Notes: a model not told the origin generated them from the sequence alone. Shown: positions 1 to 7,326, numbered from the stretch's first letter. The stretch is DNA of 10,590 bases from Paracoccaceae bacterium (GCA_007134805.1 SLKB01000113.1:1-10590), one strand, 5' to 3'. Translations and numbers: made by a program.

Positions 1-1043
1 CCCGCGCGCAACGCAGCCCGGGCGATCATCAGCGCGCGGTCGACAGGCGTTCCGATGCACGGTCGTGGCAAGGACAAATGTCGCCAGTCGGTCACGCTTT
101 CCGAAAGCAGGCGCTGCTGATGCGCGAGCGCGACATGATCGACGTGCAGCCTGCAGGCCGCCTCGGCATGTGCCAGAAGTGGCTCGGGCGCCTCCTGCAC
201 CAGCAGCCCTGCGCGCAGGAATTGCAGGTGATCCTGAGCGTTCCATGTCCAGGGCGTCCGACTGTCGAGCCGGGCGCGCAGGTGGGCCTGCGCTGCTGTG
301 CCCTCGCCGCGCGAAAGTGCAAGCCGTGTGATGGCCCGAGCGACAGCTGGGGCGTTTGGAGCAAGGCCGCACCATTGCGCAAGCACAAGGGGGGCGCGCG
401 TGAAATCCCCCTCGGTCAGGCAGGCCGAGAACAGCTCCGGCAGGACCGAGACATGCAGGTTGTCGAGACCGACAACGGCCGCATTCAGAACGACTGCCCC
501 CTCCTGCCGGTAGCGCAGCCGAAGATCGAGTGCAGGCGCCGCAACACCCGCGCGAGTGAGCCAGTGCAGATCCGCGCGGGCGGTCTCGAAGTCACCAAGT
601 TGCAGCGCGATCTCGGCGCGTCGGCGCAAATCCGCATGTGCAGTCTCGGACGCCGGATCAATCCGTGCGAGGACATCCTGCGCGCGCGTCCAGTCATCCC
701 GGTCGATCCAGGCCCCTGCGAGGACCGCCCACCGCCGGTTCTGGACATTCACCAGTTCCGCCAGTGCTGCAAGCGCATCATCGCGCGCCCCACGCTTAGC
801 CAGATCGACCGAGGCGCGCGCCATGTCGATCGAGTCCGGCCAGCGCGCGACCGCGGCGCGCGCAGCTTGGGCCCCGGGCAGCCCGGTGCGCCGCAGCACT
901 CGCAGCATCGCGAGAACGCGTCCATAGCTTGCCCCGTCGGCCAGGGCCTTCAGTAACGCGCGCTCTGGCACCTCTGGGGCAAGATCAACCCCGCGCCACA
1001 GCCGTCGCAGCAGATCGAGGATCGCAGGGTCAGAGGCGCTCAT
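1..1043 (-). CDS. Helical-repeat (TPR-like) protein of unknown function, 3' end outside window
   Basis: The reading frame starts at ATG 1043-1041 (MSASDPAILDLLRR) and stays open for 347 codons to the left edge, so the C-terminus is missing. I translated it by hand. The protein is Ala-, Leu- and Arg-rich and almost entirely predicted helix. It shows repeated helix-turn-helix units with TPR/Sel1-like spacing, such as 'AEIALQLGDFETARADL' and 'ACLTEGDFTRAPLVLAQW', so it is probably an alpha-solenoid. No signal peptide or membrane segment is visible. The start lies 27 nt after the sulfotransferase stop, with a weak AGG about 9 nt upstream, which fits the last visible position in the same operon. 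Near the edge (from about residue 325) the helical pattern gives way to 'RPCIGTPVDRALMIARAALR', which may begin another domain. I do not recognise the family. A role in scaffolding or regulating the neighbouring glycan enzymes is inferred from context only. Confidence 0.75.
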   Translation of the reverse strand, partial: MSASDPAILDLLRRLWRGVDLAPEVPERALLKALADGASYGRVLAMLRVLRRTGLPGAQAARAAVARWPDSIDMARASVDLAKRGARDDALAALAELVNVQNRRWAVLAGAWIDRDDWTRAQDVLARIDPASETAHADLRRRAEIALQLGDFETARADLHWLTRAGVAAPALDLRLRYRQEGAVVLNAAVVGLDNLHVSVLPELFSACLTEGDFTRAPLVLAQWCGLAPNAPAVARAITRLALSRGEGTAAQAHLRARLDSRTPWTWNAQDHLQFLRAGLLVQEAPEPLLAHAEAACRLHVDHVALAHQQRLLSESVTDWRHLSLPRPCIGTPVDRALMIARAALRA

Positions 1044-1070
1044 TGCGCGCGCCTGACGCGGGACACAGGC

Positions 1071-1871
1071 TCAGCGATCTTCCGCCAGCACATCGAGATA
1101 TTCCTCGAAGGCCAGCCCGAAAAACCGCTCTGCCGCCTGCCGTTTGGGCCAGAGCAGCCCGTGGAGGAAGTAGAGCGCCTCGCTCTGTACATTGTAGCGC
1201 GTGCTGACCCAGACGCGCTTTTCCATCCGCTTGTCGAACTCGGCTTGAGCATCGGGGGACAATGCTTCGGTCTCAAGGCCGCAATGGGCATGGATCCGGG
1301 CAATGACCGCGTGACGATCCTGCAGGATATCCTCATAATTCAGCACGAGGATATCGTCATAGTGCTTCGACCAGCGAACGTAATTCGCGACATAGGCGCT
1401 CATCTCGACTATCCGGGCGCGGGTGACAAGCTCGAGGAAGTCCTGATCGTACCGGATCTCGACCCCTTCCGCCCTTGCACCCTGGCTGCGCCATTTGGTG
1501 TGCATCCGCAGCGCCGAGATCGCGCGCGCCAGCGGGTCGCGCAGCACATAGATGACGCGCGCGGTCGGGTTCAGATCCTTGCACTCCGCGATCTGGCCTT
1601 CCGAGAGCATCGAATATTCCGGTGTGAAGTCGAGCGACAGCTTAATCGGGTCATCAGGGGTCATCAACTCACGATACCAGGCCACGCCGCGGTCATGGTT
1701 CCAGTCCCAGAAATGCGCCTCCTTGTTGGTCGAGGTAACCGGCTCACTGCTGGGAAAGGAATGGGTGCGCGGATGTGCGTTGAGCACATGATGCAGCCAA
1801 CTGGTCGAGGCTTTCTGCGTTCCGATGCAAAGGATATCGGCGCAGTTCTCGCGGGTCTGGATCAGGGTCAA
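1071..1871 (-). CDS. PAPS-dependent sulfotransferase family protein
   Basis: This 266-residue protein should transfer sulfate from 3'-phosphoadenylyl sulfate to an unknown acceptor. The 5'-phosphosulfate loop is at residues 15-25 (CIGTQKASTSW, with K20). A KExHFW motif lies at 50-55, as in heparan-sulfate-type sulfotransferases. SLDFTPEY follows at 79-86, and the 3'-phosphate-binding segment VIYVLRDPLARAIS is at 106-119, with R111 and S119 in the expected roles. The ATG at 1979 would add 36 residues of basic, low-complexity sequence that overlaps the upstream gene by over 100 nt. I therefore prefer TTG 1871, which overlaps the upstream stop by 2 nt, has GGAG 7 nt before it, and places the PAPS loop at the usual distance from the N-terminus. 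There is no signal peptide, so it is probably cytoplasmic. The upstream glycosyltransferase suggests a glycan acceptor; a small molecule or protein is also possible. Confidence 0.88.
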   Translation of the reverse strand: MTLIQTRENCADILCIGTQKASTSWLHHVLNAHPRTHSFPSSEPVTSTNKEAHFWDWNHDRGVAWYRELMTPDDPIKLSLDFTPEYSMLSEGQIAECKDLNPTARVIYVLRDPLARAISALRMHTKWRSQGARAEGVEIRYDQDFLELVTRARIVEMSAYVANYVRWSKHYDDILVLNYEDILQDRHAVIARIHAHCGLETEALSPDAQAEFDKRMEKRVWVSTRYNVQSEALYFLHGLLWPKRQAAERFFGLAFEEYLDVLAEDR

Positions 1872-2656
1872 GAGGCGGCTCCGGATATCTGCGGTGCATC
1901 GGCGGGGCGTGCGAGTGCCTCCAGACGCTCTGGCAGGGGCCAGCGCGCCTTGTATCGCACAAGCAGGCGCTTGACGCACTCTGCATCGCTTGCATCTCTG
2001 GCAGCGAAAATTGCGAGTTCCAGGCGATGCGCGTTCTCTCCAAGCTTCAATGCCGCCTCGTAGCTTTGCAAGGCGGCCTTCGGCGCGCCGGCCCTGCGCT
2101 GCAGATCGCCGGTCATGCGCAGCGAATATCCTGCATTCTGCCAGCGATCCTCGATCCCTTGCTCGGCATGATCTAGCAATATTGGCGCGACAGCGTCGAT
2201 GAATGGGCGCGCGCGATGCAGCTTGTTGAAATCGAGCAGCAGCCTCAAGACCCCGGAGATCTCGGCGATCGCTGGGCGGCGATTCTCTTGCAAAATACCC
2301 TCCAGACGGACGATCTCGAATTCGGCGATCTTCCAGGCGCGCAGGAAATCCAGATAGACCAGAAACTCGATCAGATCACCTTGCGCATATGGTGGGTAAG
2401 TGCCGGGATCTGCCAAGCTGAGGCGCATGCGCGCAAGACCCGAGCGATCCAGCCGATGTGCCGCGGCCAGACATGCCTTGCGGCGGCCCTTGGCATTGGG
2501 CAGGTGCAGTTGCAACCTGTCGGGCTGGCCGCCCTCTGGCAAGGTCGCAATACATTCATAGCGATGGCGCCGCTGGTTCGGCTGATTGACACGGTGGAAA
2601 ATGTCGATCCCGAGATCGCCCAAAGTGGCAAACTCCGAGATTTCACCTGAAGCCAT
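1868..2656 (-). CDS. TPR-like protein of unknown function
   Basis: This predicted 262-residue soluble protein starts at ATG 2656 (MASGEISEFATLGD). The frame extends upstream to 2869, but that part would overlap the end of the glycosyltransferase gene and reads as low-complexity basic sequence, so I exclude it. The only ribosome-binding signal is a weak GAG about 14 nt upstream. Residues 1-90 look globular with beta character (RYECIATLP, RLQLHLPN). Residues 92-250 are helical, and a recognisable TPR unit lies near 180-212 (LRMTGDLQRRAGAPKAAL), followed by another helix pair. There is no signal peptide, membrane segment or catalytic motif. It sits between the glycosyltransferase (53-nt gap) and the sulfotransferase (2-nt overlap), so it probably shares their transcript. 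I do not recognise the N-terminal region. A scaffold or partner role is inference. Confidence 0.8.
   Translation of the reverse strand: MASGEISEFATLGDLGIDIFHRVNQPNQRRHRYECIATLPEGGQPDRLQLHLPNAKGRRKACLAAAHRLDRSGLARMRLSLADPGTYPPYAQGDLIEFLVYLDFLRAWKIAEFEIVRLEGILQENRRPAIAEISGVLRLLLDFNKLHRARPFIDAVAPILLDHAEQGIEDRWQNAGYSLRMTGDLQRRAGAPKAALQSYEAALKLGENAHRLELAIFAARDASDAECVKRLLVRYKARWPLPERLEALARPADAPQISGAAS
1879..1882 (-). promoter_or_regulatory. Shine-Dalgarno GGAG deciding a TTG start for the sulfotransferase
   Basis: On the minus strand GGAG is followed by the 7-nt spacer CCGCCTC and then TTG (1871-1869). The site lies inside the last codons of the upstream TPR-like gene, whose TGA (1870-1868) overlaps the TTG. 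This arrangement suggests translational coupling and is the main reason for preferring the TTG over the distant upstream ATG. Confidence 0.6.
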
Positions 2657-2709
2657 GGGCAAACCGTTCTCAATTGATGCCGCGACGCTAGTCCGGCCTA
2701 GTGTACATG

Positions 2710-4281
2710 TCAAATGGGCGCGACACGCAAAAGACGAAGATGCCGGCAGAGGAACTGGAAATTCAACGCCTCGCGCGGCAGGATGATCGAGAATTTCGGC
2801 TCGCGCGCCCCGGCGAGCCAGGCGGCCGGGATGATCCGTTCGATCACGCCGATTCCCCCATCGGGGCAACGATGTACGTCATAGTCGGATAGGTGGTGAC
2901 GATCGGCCTCCCCGCCCCCCCCGAAGCGCTGGTTCAGCGCGGTCTCGAACAGGTATCCCTCGCGCGCTGCAACTTGCAGGTGGCACTGCAGGGACATGCC
3001 CGCAGGTGCGAGCCCTTCCAGCGAAATCTCGAGCGCGGTCCAGCCGCCAGTCCTGGGGACCTGTAACTCCAGCCGGGTCTCGGGCCTTGCATAGCGCATC
3101 AGCAGCCCCGCGCCGGCGCTCTGGAAGGAGAGTGTCAGGCGCTCAACGAAGGTAACGCCAGGGGTCACATGCGCGCAAAGCTCATCGGGCGCCGGGATTT
3201 CCCAGATATCGAACGCGACATCACCTTCGGGCAGCACTGGGAGGATGGGTTGGGGTGGATGTTTCGGGTGCTCAGGAATGCGTGGCAATTGCGAGGCCAC
3301 ATTTTCCTGCGCCTCTTCGATCCGCAGACGCAGATCCGCGAAATCCTGGATCATCTGCGTGCGCAGGCCCAGCACATCGCCATCAACCTTCTGCCAGATG
3401 GCGCTGGTCTCGTAATTCAGCTCGGCCAGCAGATCGGCCGCGATGCTGCGCACGATCTCTGCCTTGCGGCTGTCGCGCGCCAGATTGATGCCTGGGCGCG
3501 CGAGATCCGAAAAGAGCCGCCAGTCATAGGATGGATTGTCGAGCGTGTTGAGCGTCACATCGCGCCCGAAATCCTTGACGCGCTGCGTGCGGCGGTGGTG
3601 GAAGGCCAGAGGCGCATCGAGGATCGCAACCCTCCAGCGAGGCAAAAACCTGTTGAGAAAGGCGCGATCTTCCATCACGTCGAAATCTTCGGGAAAGCCC
3701 CCACAGCCCAGCACCGCGTCGCGCGAGAGCATCCATTGGACCGGGTAGACATCCTGGCGGAAACAGGCATAGGCGAGCGGATTGAGGAAGAACTCGCCCC
3801 GCGCGAAGGAACGCGGCAGGCTATCTTCACCTATGATCTTGAGTTGCGGCCCGAGTGCCGTCTCGATGATCTCTTCACGCAGCGCCGTGACACGGGCAGC
3901 AACCCCACCGAGGCAAGGCACAAAGGCTGTCGTGTCGCTGTGGAAGGCAAGGAGCGAGGACAGGAAGTCAGGAGCCCAGGTATCGTCATCATCGAGGCAG
4001 GTAATGAATTCGGTCTGCAAGGCGCGCGCGCCCGCGTTGAACGCAGCCGAGCGTCCTCTGCCCGGCTGCAGATCCAGGATCTCGAATTTCTCTGGCGGCA
4101 GTATGGCGTGACCATTTGTACAGGTCGCCGTCCGAAGCAGATCGACATCCCCGCCGTCATTGACCAGCACGACATGCCAGTCCTGGAAACTCTGATCCAG
4201 GACGCTGCGCAAGGCGCGCGGCACGAAGAGGGGCCGGTCCTTGGTGCGGATGACCACACCGATCCTCGGAGGAATACTCAT
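2710..4281 (-). CDS. Family 2 glycosyltransferase with long C-terminal extension
   Basis: This 523-residue protein should transfer a sugar from a nucleotide-sugar donor. The GT-A fold opens with IGVVIRTKDRPLFVPRALRSVL (residues 7-28, split here only by description) and VLVNDGG (38-44). The metal-binding DDDD is at 97-100 within ITCLDDDDTW, and an acceptor-side ED pair follows at 204-205 (DVMEDRAFLNRF). The catalytic domain ends near residue 260. A helical, charged stretch (about 270-335) and a Pro-rich linker (HPKHPPQPILP, 338-348) then lead to a roughly 165-residue beta-rich C-terminal region (355-520) with alternating strands such as RLELQVPR and KFSIILPR. No membrane helix is visible. The ATG at 4281 has no good Shine-Dalgarno sequence. 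It is the first gene of the left-hand operon. The donor and acceptor cannot be read from the sequence. Confidence 0.88.
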   Translation of the reverse strand: MSIPPRIGVVIRTKDRPLFVPRALRSVLDQSFQDWHVVLVNDGGDVDLLRTATCTNGHAILPPEKFEILDLQPGRGRSAAFNAGARALQTEFITCLDDDDTWAPDFLSSLLAFHSDTTAFVPCLGGVAARVTALREEIIETALGPQLKIIGEDSLPRSFARGEFFLNPLAYACFRQDVYPVQWMLSRDAVLGCGGFPEDFDVMEDRAFLNRFLPRWRVAILDAPLAFHHRRTQRVKDFGRDVTLNTLDNPSYDWRLFSDLARPGINLARDSRKAEIVRSIAADLLAELNYETSAIWQKVDGDVLGLRTQMIQDFADLRLRIEEAQENVASQLPRIPEHPKHPPQPILPVLPEGDVAFDIWEIPAPDELCAHVTPGVTFVERLTLSFQSAGAGLLMRYARPETRLELQVPRTGGWTALEISLEGLAPAGMSLQCHLQVAAREGYLFETALNQRFGGGGEADRHHLSDYDVHRCPDGGIGVIERIIPAAWLAGAREPKFSIILPREALNFQFLCRHLRLLRVAPI

Positions 4282-4417
4282 GGCGAAACCAATGCGTGGA
4301 AACTCGGAGTAGAGAACACAGGCAGATCATGCCGATCCGGCGCGCGCGTTTTTTGATCCCGGAATATGGCCAAATTCAAGCGAAAACCAGATTGCATCTG
4401 CATTTGCCGATTATTTG
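4282..4417. promoter_or_regulatory. Probable promoter-containing gap upstream of the glycosyltransferase operon
   Basis: This 136-bp non-coding gap separates the trhO stop from the glycosyltransferase start, both on the minus strand. Its trhO-proximal half is clearly more AT-rich than the surroundings. It is the only sizeable space from which the left-hand operon could be transcribed. A TTGAAT with loosely AT-rich downstream sequence is present, but I cannot pick a convincing -35/-10 pair. I see no clear intrinsic terminator for trhO: the A6/T6 run near 4350 follows a GC-rich stretch only on the plus strand, where no gene ends. Confidence 0.35.
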
Positions 4418-5335
4418 TCAGAGGTCATCGGACTGTGCGCCCAGATGCCGCGCGCCACGCGCCGCGGCGAGCGTGATCTGCCGCTGGCGCTCGCGAAGGG
4501 CTGCCCGCCGGGCTGGGCGCAGGCTGGCGGCACAGTGATAGCAACTGACTCCGACCTCGTAGTCGGGGTGCTGTGTATCGTCCGGGGAGAGCGGTCGCCG
4601 GCATCCGTGGCAGATGGTGTGCGGGCCGGGCGTCAGGCCATGTTCGACCGAGACGCGCTGATCGAAGACGAAGCACGCCCCGTCCCAGAGGCTGTCATCG
4701 CGCGGCACGTCTTCGAGGTATTTGAGGATCCCTCCCTTCAGGTGATAGACCTCCCCAACCCCCTGCCCCAGCAGGAAATTCGTCGATTTCTCGCAGCGGA
4801 TGCCGCCGGTGCAGAACATCGCGATGCGCTTGTTGTGAAACCGGTGCCGGTTCCTGGCCCACCATTGCGGGAATTCCCGAAAGCTCTCGGTGCCGGGATC
4901 GATTGCCCCCTTGAAGCTGCCGATCGCGACCTCGTAGGAGTTGCGCGTGTCGATCACCGCCACGTCGGGCGCCGTGATCAGCGCGTTCCAGTCCTCTGGG
5001 GCGACATAATGGCCTGTTCCTGCGCGCGGGTCGATATCGGGCTCGCCCATGGTGACGATCTCGCGCTTAAGCCGGACCTTCATGCGGCCGAACGGCATTT
5101 TGGGCGCGGGGCTTTCCTTCCACTCAAACGCGGCGCAGCCCGGCAGCGTGCGAATATGCGCCAAAACAGCGTCGATCCCTGCGCGGGTGCCGGCAATGGT
5201 GCCATTGATCCCCTCGAGCGCGAGCAGGATTGACCCGCGCACCCGGTTGTCCTGCGCCAACCGCAACAGCGGCCCTTGCAGCGCCGCAGGGTCATCGAAA
5301 CGCGTGAAGTGGTAGAGTGCGGCCACAGTGAACAT
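4418..5335 (-). CDS. trhO: tRNA uridine(34) hydroxylase, rhodanese family (TrhO/YceA, UPF0176)
   Basis: TrhO performs oxygen-dependent hydroxylation of U34 in certain tRNAs, the first step towards 5-carboxymethoxy- or methoxyuridine. The 305-residue length is normal for the family. The N-terminal domain starts [15 protein letters not shown] and contains [12 protein letters not shown] (38-49). [19 protein letters not shown] (79-97) links to the rhodanese domain, which has [19 protein letters not shown] (127-145) and the active-site loop [11 protein letters not shown] (174-184; C175 is the likely catalytic Cys). The C-terminus carries two Cys pairs, C242/C245 and C265/C268, that could bind zinc. 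The open frame extends upstream to 5713, but that portion is antisense to pncA and lacks family sequence, so ATG 5335 is chosen. No Shine-Dalgarno sequence precedes it. It is divergent from pncA-pncB. Confidence 0.95.
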   Translation of the reverse strand: MFTVAALYHFTRFDDPAALQGPLLRLAQDNRVRGSILLALEGINGTIAGTRAGIDAVLAHIRTLPGCAAFEWKESPAPKMPFGRMKVRLKREIVTMGEPDIDPRAGTGHYVAPEDWNALITAPDVAVIDTRNSYEVAIGSFKGAIDPGTESFREFPQWWARNRHRFHNKRIAMFCTGGIRCEKSTNFLLGQGVGEVYHLKGGILKYLEDVPRDDSLWDGACFVFDQRVSVEHGLTPGPHTICHGCRRPLSPDDTQHPDYEVGVSCYHCAASLRPARRAALRERQRQITLAAARGARHLGAQSDDL

Positions 5336-5342
5336 GCGCGTG

Positions 5343-5371
5343 TCTCTAGCGCCCGGACCCTGCCCGCGCAA
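5343..5371 (-). promoter_or_regulatory. Candidate promoter of trhO, possibly giving a leaderless mRNA
   Basis: On the minus strand TTGCGC (5371-5366), a 17-nt spacer and TAGAGA (5348-5343) resemble a sigma-70 promoter. Only 7 nt separate the -10-like box from the trhO ATG, so a start site at the usual distance would fall on or next to that ATG. This agrees with the absence of any Shine-Dalgarno sequence. It is a motif match only. Confidence 0.35.
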
Positions 5372-5381
5372 GCCTGCAGCA

Positions 5382-5410
5382 TTGACGCAAGCAGCAAGGC
5401 GGCTTAGCCA
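5382..5410 (+). promoter_or_regulatory. Candidate sigma-70-type promoter of pncA-pncB
   Basis: TTGACG at 5382-5387 is a near-consensus -35 box. A 17-nt spacer leads to TAGCCA at 5405-5410, a poor -10 box, as is common in alphaproteobacteria. Transcription would begin near 5417, leaving a short leader that contains the AGGAGG ribosome-binding site at 5422-5427. It lies in the 99-bp divergent gap and partly interleaves with the trhO promoter region. Confidence 0.4.
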
Positions 5411-5421
5411 TTGGCCCAAGC

Positions 5422-5427
5422 AGGAGG
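5422..5427 (+). promoter_or_regulatory. Strong Shine-Dalgarno AGGAGG fixing the pncA start
   Basis: AGGAGG is followed 7 nt later by ATG 5435, which begins [14 protein letters not shown]. An earlier in-frame ATG at 5411 would add eight residues (MAQAGGPQ) translated from this site itself, so it is rejected as the start. Confidence 0.8.
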
Positions 5428-5434
5428 ACCGCAG

Positions 5435-6031
5435 ATGAGCCATGCACTGATCGTGATCGACTTGCAGAATGACTTCTGCCCCGGCGGCGCGCTTGCCGTG
5501 CCGGGCGGCGATGAGATCGTGGCCGGGATAAACGCGCGCATGGCCGACGCGCGCGCGGTCGTGCTCACGCAAGACTGGCACCCTGCGGGGCATTCGTCTT
5601 TCGCCAGCCAGCATGACGGCCGCGCACCGCTCGAGACGATCGAAATGCCATATGGCGCGCAAGTGCTGTGGCCCGATCATTGCGTACAGGGCAGCATCGG
5701 CGCGGCCTTCCACCCCGATCTGCAGATCGACCGGGCGGAGTTGATCCTGCGCAAGGGATTCCGAGCCGGGATCGACAGCTATTCAGCCTTCTTCGAGAAT
5801 GACCAGCGCACACCCACCGGGCTTGAGGGCTATCTGCGCACCCGTGGCATCACATCGCTGGATTTCGTTGGGCTGGCGCTTGATTTCTGCGTCGCATGGT
5901 CGGCGCGTGATGCGGCTCGGCTCGGGATCGAGGCACGGGTTCTGACCGATCTGTGCCGCGGGATTGACCATGAGGGTTCGGTCGCGCAGGCACTGGCCGA
6001 TATGCGAGCGGCCGGCGTCACACTGGACTGA
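5435..6031 (+). CDS. pncA: Nicotinamidase (nicotinamide deamidase)
   Basis: The enzyme hydrolyses nicotinamide to nicotinate and ammonia in the cytoplasm, the first step of NAD salvage by deamidation. The 198-residue protein has the isochorismatase-like hydrolase fold. It shows [16 protein letters not shown] (7-22) with catalytic D9, LRKG with K107, and ALDFCV with nucleophile C152, the family's Asp-Lys-Cys triad. Metal ligands fit D47 and H49 (TQDWHP) and H82 (WPDHCVQG). The cis-peptide region GLALDF precedes the Cys as usual. Length and motifs match E. coli PncA closely, so specificity for nicotinamide is likely, and the adjacent pncB supports it. Its stop lies 5 nt before the pncB ATG, so the two are almost certainly co-transcribed. 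Confidence 0.96.
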   Translation: MSHALIVIDLQNDFCPGGALAVPGGDEIVAGINARMADARAVVLTQDWHPAGHSSFASQHDGRAPLETIEMPYGAQVLWPDHCVQGSIGAAFHPDLQIDRAELILRKGFRAGIDSYSAFFENDQRTPTGLEGYLRTRGITSLDFVGLALDFCVAWSARDAARLGIEARVLTDLCRGIDHEGSVAQALADMRAAGVTLD

Positions 6032-6036
6032 GCCGC

Positions 6037-7326
6037 ATGGATATCGCCACCCGCGTCTACAATCACCGCTGGAAGCTCGACCCGATCGTGCGATCGCTGA
6101 TCGACACCGATTTCTACAAGCTTCTGATGTGCCAGTCGGTCTTTACCAATCACCGCCAGACGCAGGTGAGCTTCAGCCTGATCAACCGCGCCCGCCATAT
6201 CCCGCTCGCCCATCTGATCGACGAGGGCGAACTGCGCGACCAGCTTGATCATATCCGCAGCCTCTCGCTGTCGCGCGGCGAGTCGACCTTCCTGCGCGGC
6301 AATACCTTTTACGGCAAGCGCCAGATGTTCCGGCCCGATTTCATGGAATGGTTCGAAGGCTTCCGCCTGCCGCCCTACCATCTCGAGCGCGTGGGCGATC
6401 AGTATGAGCTAAGCTTCGAGGGACCCTGGTGCGAATCGATGCTGTGGGAAATCCCCGCGCTCGCCGTGCTGATGGAGTTGCGCTCGCGCGCGGTTCTGGG
6501 GCGCATGAAACGGTTCGAACTGCAGGTGCTCTACGCGCGCGCAATGACACGGGTCTGGGAAAAGATCGAGCGGCTGCAGCGGATCGAGGGGCTGCGGATT
6601 GCCGATTTCGGCACCCGCCGCCGGCACTCCTTCCTGTGGCAGGATTGGTGCGTGCAGGCCATGATCGAGGGGCTGGGCGACAATTTCGCCGGCACCTCGA
6701 ACTGCCTGATCGCCATGCGCCGCGAGGTTGAAGCGATCGGCACCAATGCGCATGAATTGCCGATGGTCTATGCCGCCCTTGCCAACACGGACACGGCACT
6801 CACCCAGGCGCCCTATCAGGTACTCGCCGATTGGCAGGCCGAGCATTCGGGCAATCTGCGCGTCATCCTTCCCGACACGTTCGGCACGCAAGGCTTTCTC
6901 GATCGCGCCCCCGACTGGCTGTCGGACTGGACGGGCATCCGGATCGACTCGGGCGCCCCCGAAGACGGGGCAGAGGCCGCGATCCGTTGGTGGAAGGCGC
7001 GCGGTCAGGACCCGCGCGAGAAGCTCGTCATCTTCTCTGACGGGCTCGATGTCGACCGGATCGAGGCGCTGCACGCACGTTTCAAGGGCCGCGTGCGCGT
7101 CAGCTTCGGTTGGGGCACCCTGCTCACCAATGATTTCCGCGGTCTGGCCCCGGCGGATGGTCTGGCCCCTTTCAGCCTCGTTTGCAAGGCTGTCGCCGCC
7201 AATGGGCGCCCGACAGTCAAGCTCTCTGACAACCCGCTCAAGGCCATGGGCCCCCCGGACGAGATCTCCCGCTACAAACGCGTCTTCGGGGTTGGCGAGC
7301 AGGTGGCCCAGCAAGTCACTGTCTGA
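6037..7326 (+). CDS. pncB: Nicotinate phosphoribosyltransferase
   Basis: PncB uses PRPP, with stimulatory ATP hydrolysis, to convert nicotinate to nicotinate mononucleotide for NAD synthesis. The 429-residue length is slightly above the roughly 400 residues of enterobacterial PncB. Recognisable blocks are LIDTDFYKLLMCQSVF (21-36), the family motif FGTRRRHSF (191-199), GTSN (219-222), and GTNAHE (235-240), whose H239 matches the His phosphorylated in the Salmonella enzyme. Further on come LPDTFGT, IRIDSG, FSDGLDVDRI, and the phosphate-binding-like FGWGTLLTND. It takes the product of PncA, encoded 5 nt upstream. Spacing suggests translational coupling, since only a weak Shine-Dalgarno-like sequence precedes the ATG. 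It converges on smpB. Confidence 0.97.
   Translation: MDIATRVYNHRWKLDPIVRSLIDTDFYKLLMCQSVFTNHRQTQVSFSLINRARHIPLAHLIDEGELRDQLDHIRSLSLSRGESTFLRGNTFYGKRQMFRPDFMEWFEGFRLPPYHLERVGDQYELSFEGPWCESMLWEIPALAVLMELRSRAVLGRMKRFELQVLYARAMTRVWEKIERLQRIEGLRIADFGTRRRHSFLWQDWCVQAMIEGLGDNFAGTSNCLIAMRREVEAIGTNAHELPMVYAALANTDTALTQAPYQVLADWQAEHSGNLRVILPDTFGTQGFLDRAPDWLSDWTGIRIDSGAPEDGAEAAIRWWKARGQDPREKLVIFSDGLDVDRIEALHARFKGRVRVSFGWGTLLTNDFRGLAPADGLAPFSLVCKAVAANGRPTVKLSDNPLKAMGPPDEISRYKRVFGVGEQVAQQVTV

Noticed and set aside
78..956. 292-codon open frame on the plus strand at the left edge
   Set aside because: The minus strand carries a 347-codon frame with ordered helical repeats and correct operon spacing. The plus-strand product is low-complexity and Cys/Arg/Pro-rich.
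1161..2063. 300-codon open frame on the plus strand
   Set aside because: It lies antisense to the sulfotransferase and TPR-like genes, whose frames carry clear family motifs. Long antisense frames are expected in GC-rich coding DNA.
2657..2869. N-terminal extension of the TPR-like protein by 71 residues
   Set aside because: It overlaps the coding end of the glycosyltransferase and reads as shadow sequence.
3169..4356. 395-codon open frame on the plus strand
   Set aside because: It is antisense to the GT2 gene, which has an unmistakable glycosyltransferase sequence. The predicted product is Arg/Gln-rich with no recognisable domain.
4326..4356. Possible plus-strand intrinsic terminator (short GC-rich stem before a T6 run)
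   Set aside because: The stem is only 4 bp, is separated from the T run by alternating GC, and no plus-strand gene ends there.
4556..4577. Small inverted repeat (CCGAC / GTCGG) in trhO
   Set aside because: A 5-bp stem in GC-rich coding DNA is expected by chance.
5336..5713. N-terminal extension of TrhO by 126 residues
   Set aside because: The extension is antisense to pncA and its promoter region and has no family similarity; TrhO proteins begin close to the chosen ATG.
6409..7314. 301-codon open frame on the minus strand
   Set aside because: It is antisense to pncB, whose motifs are complete throughout the region.
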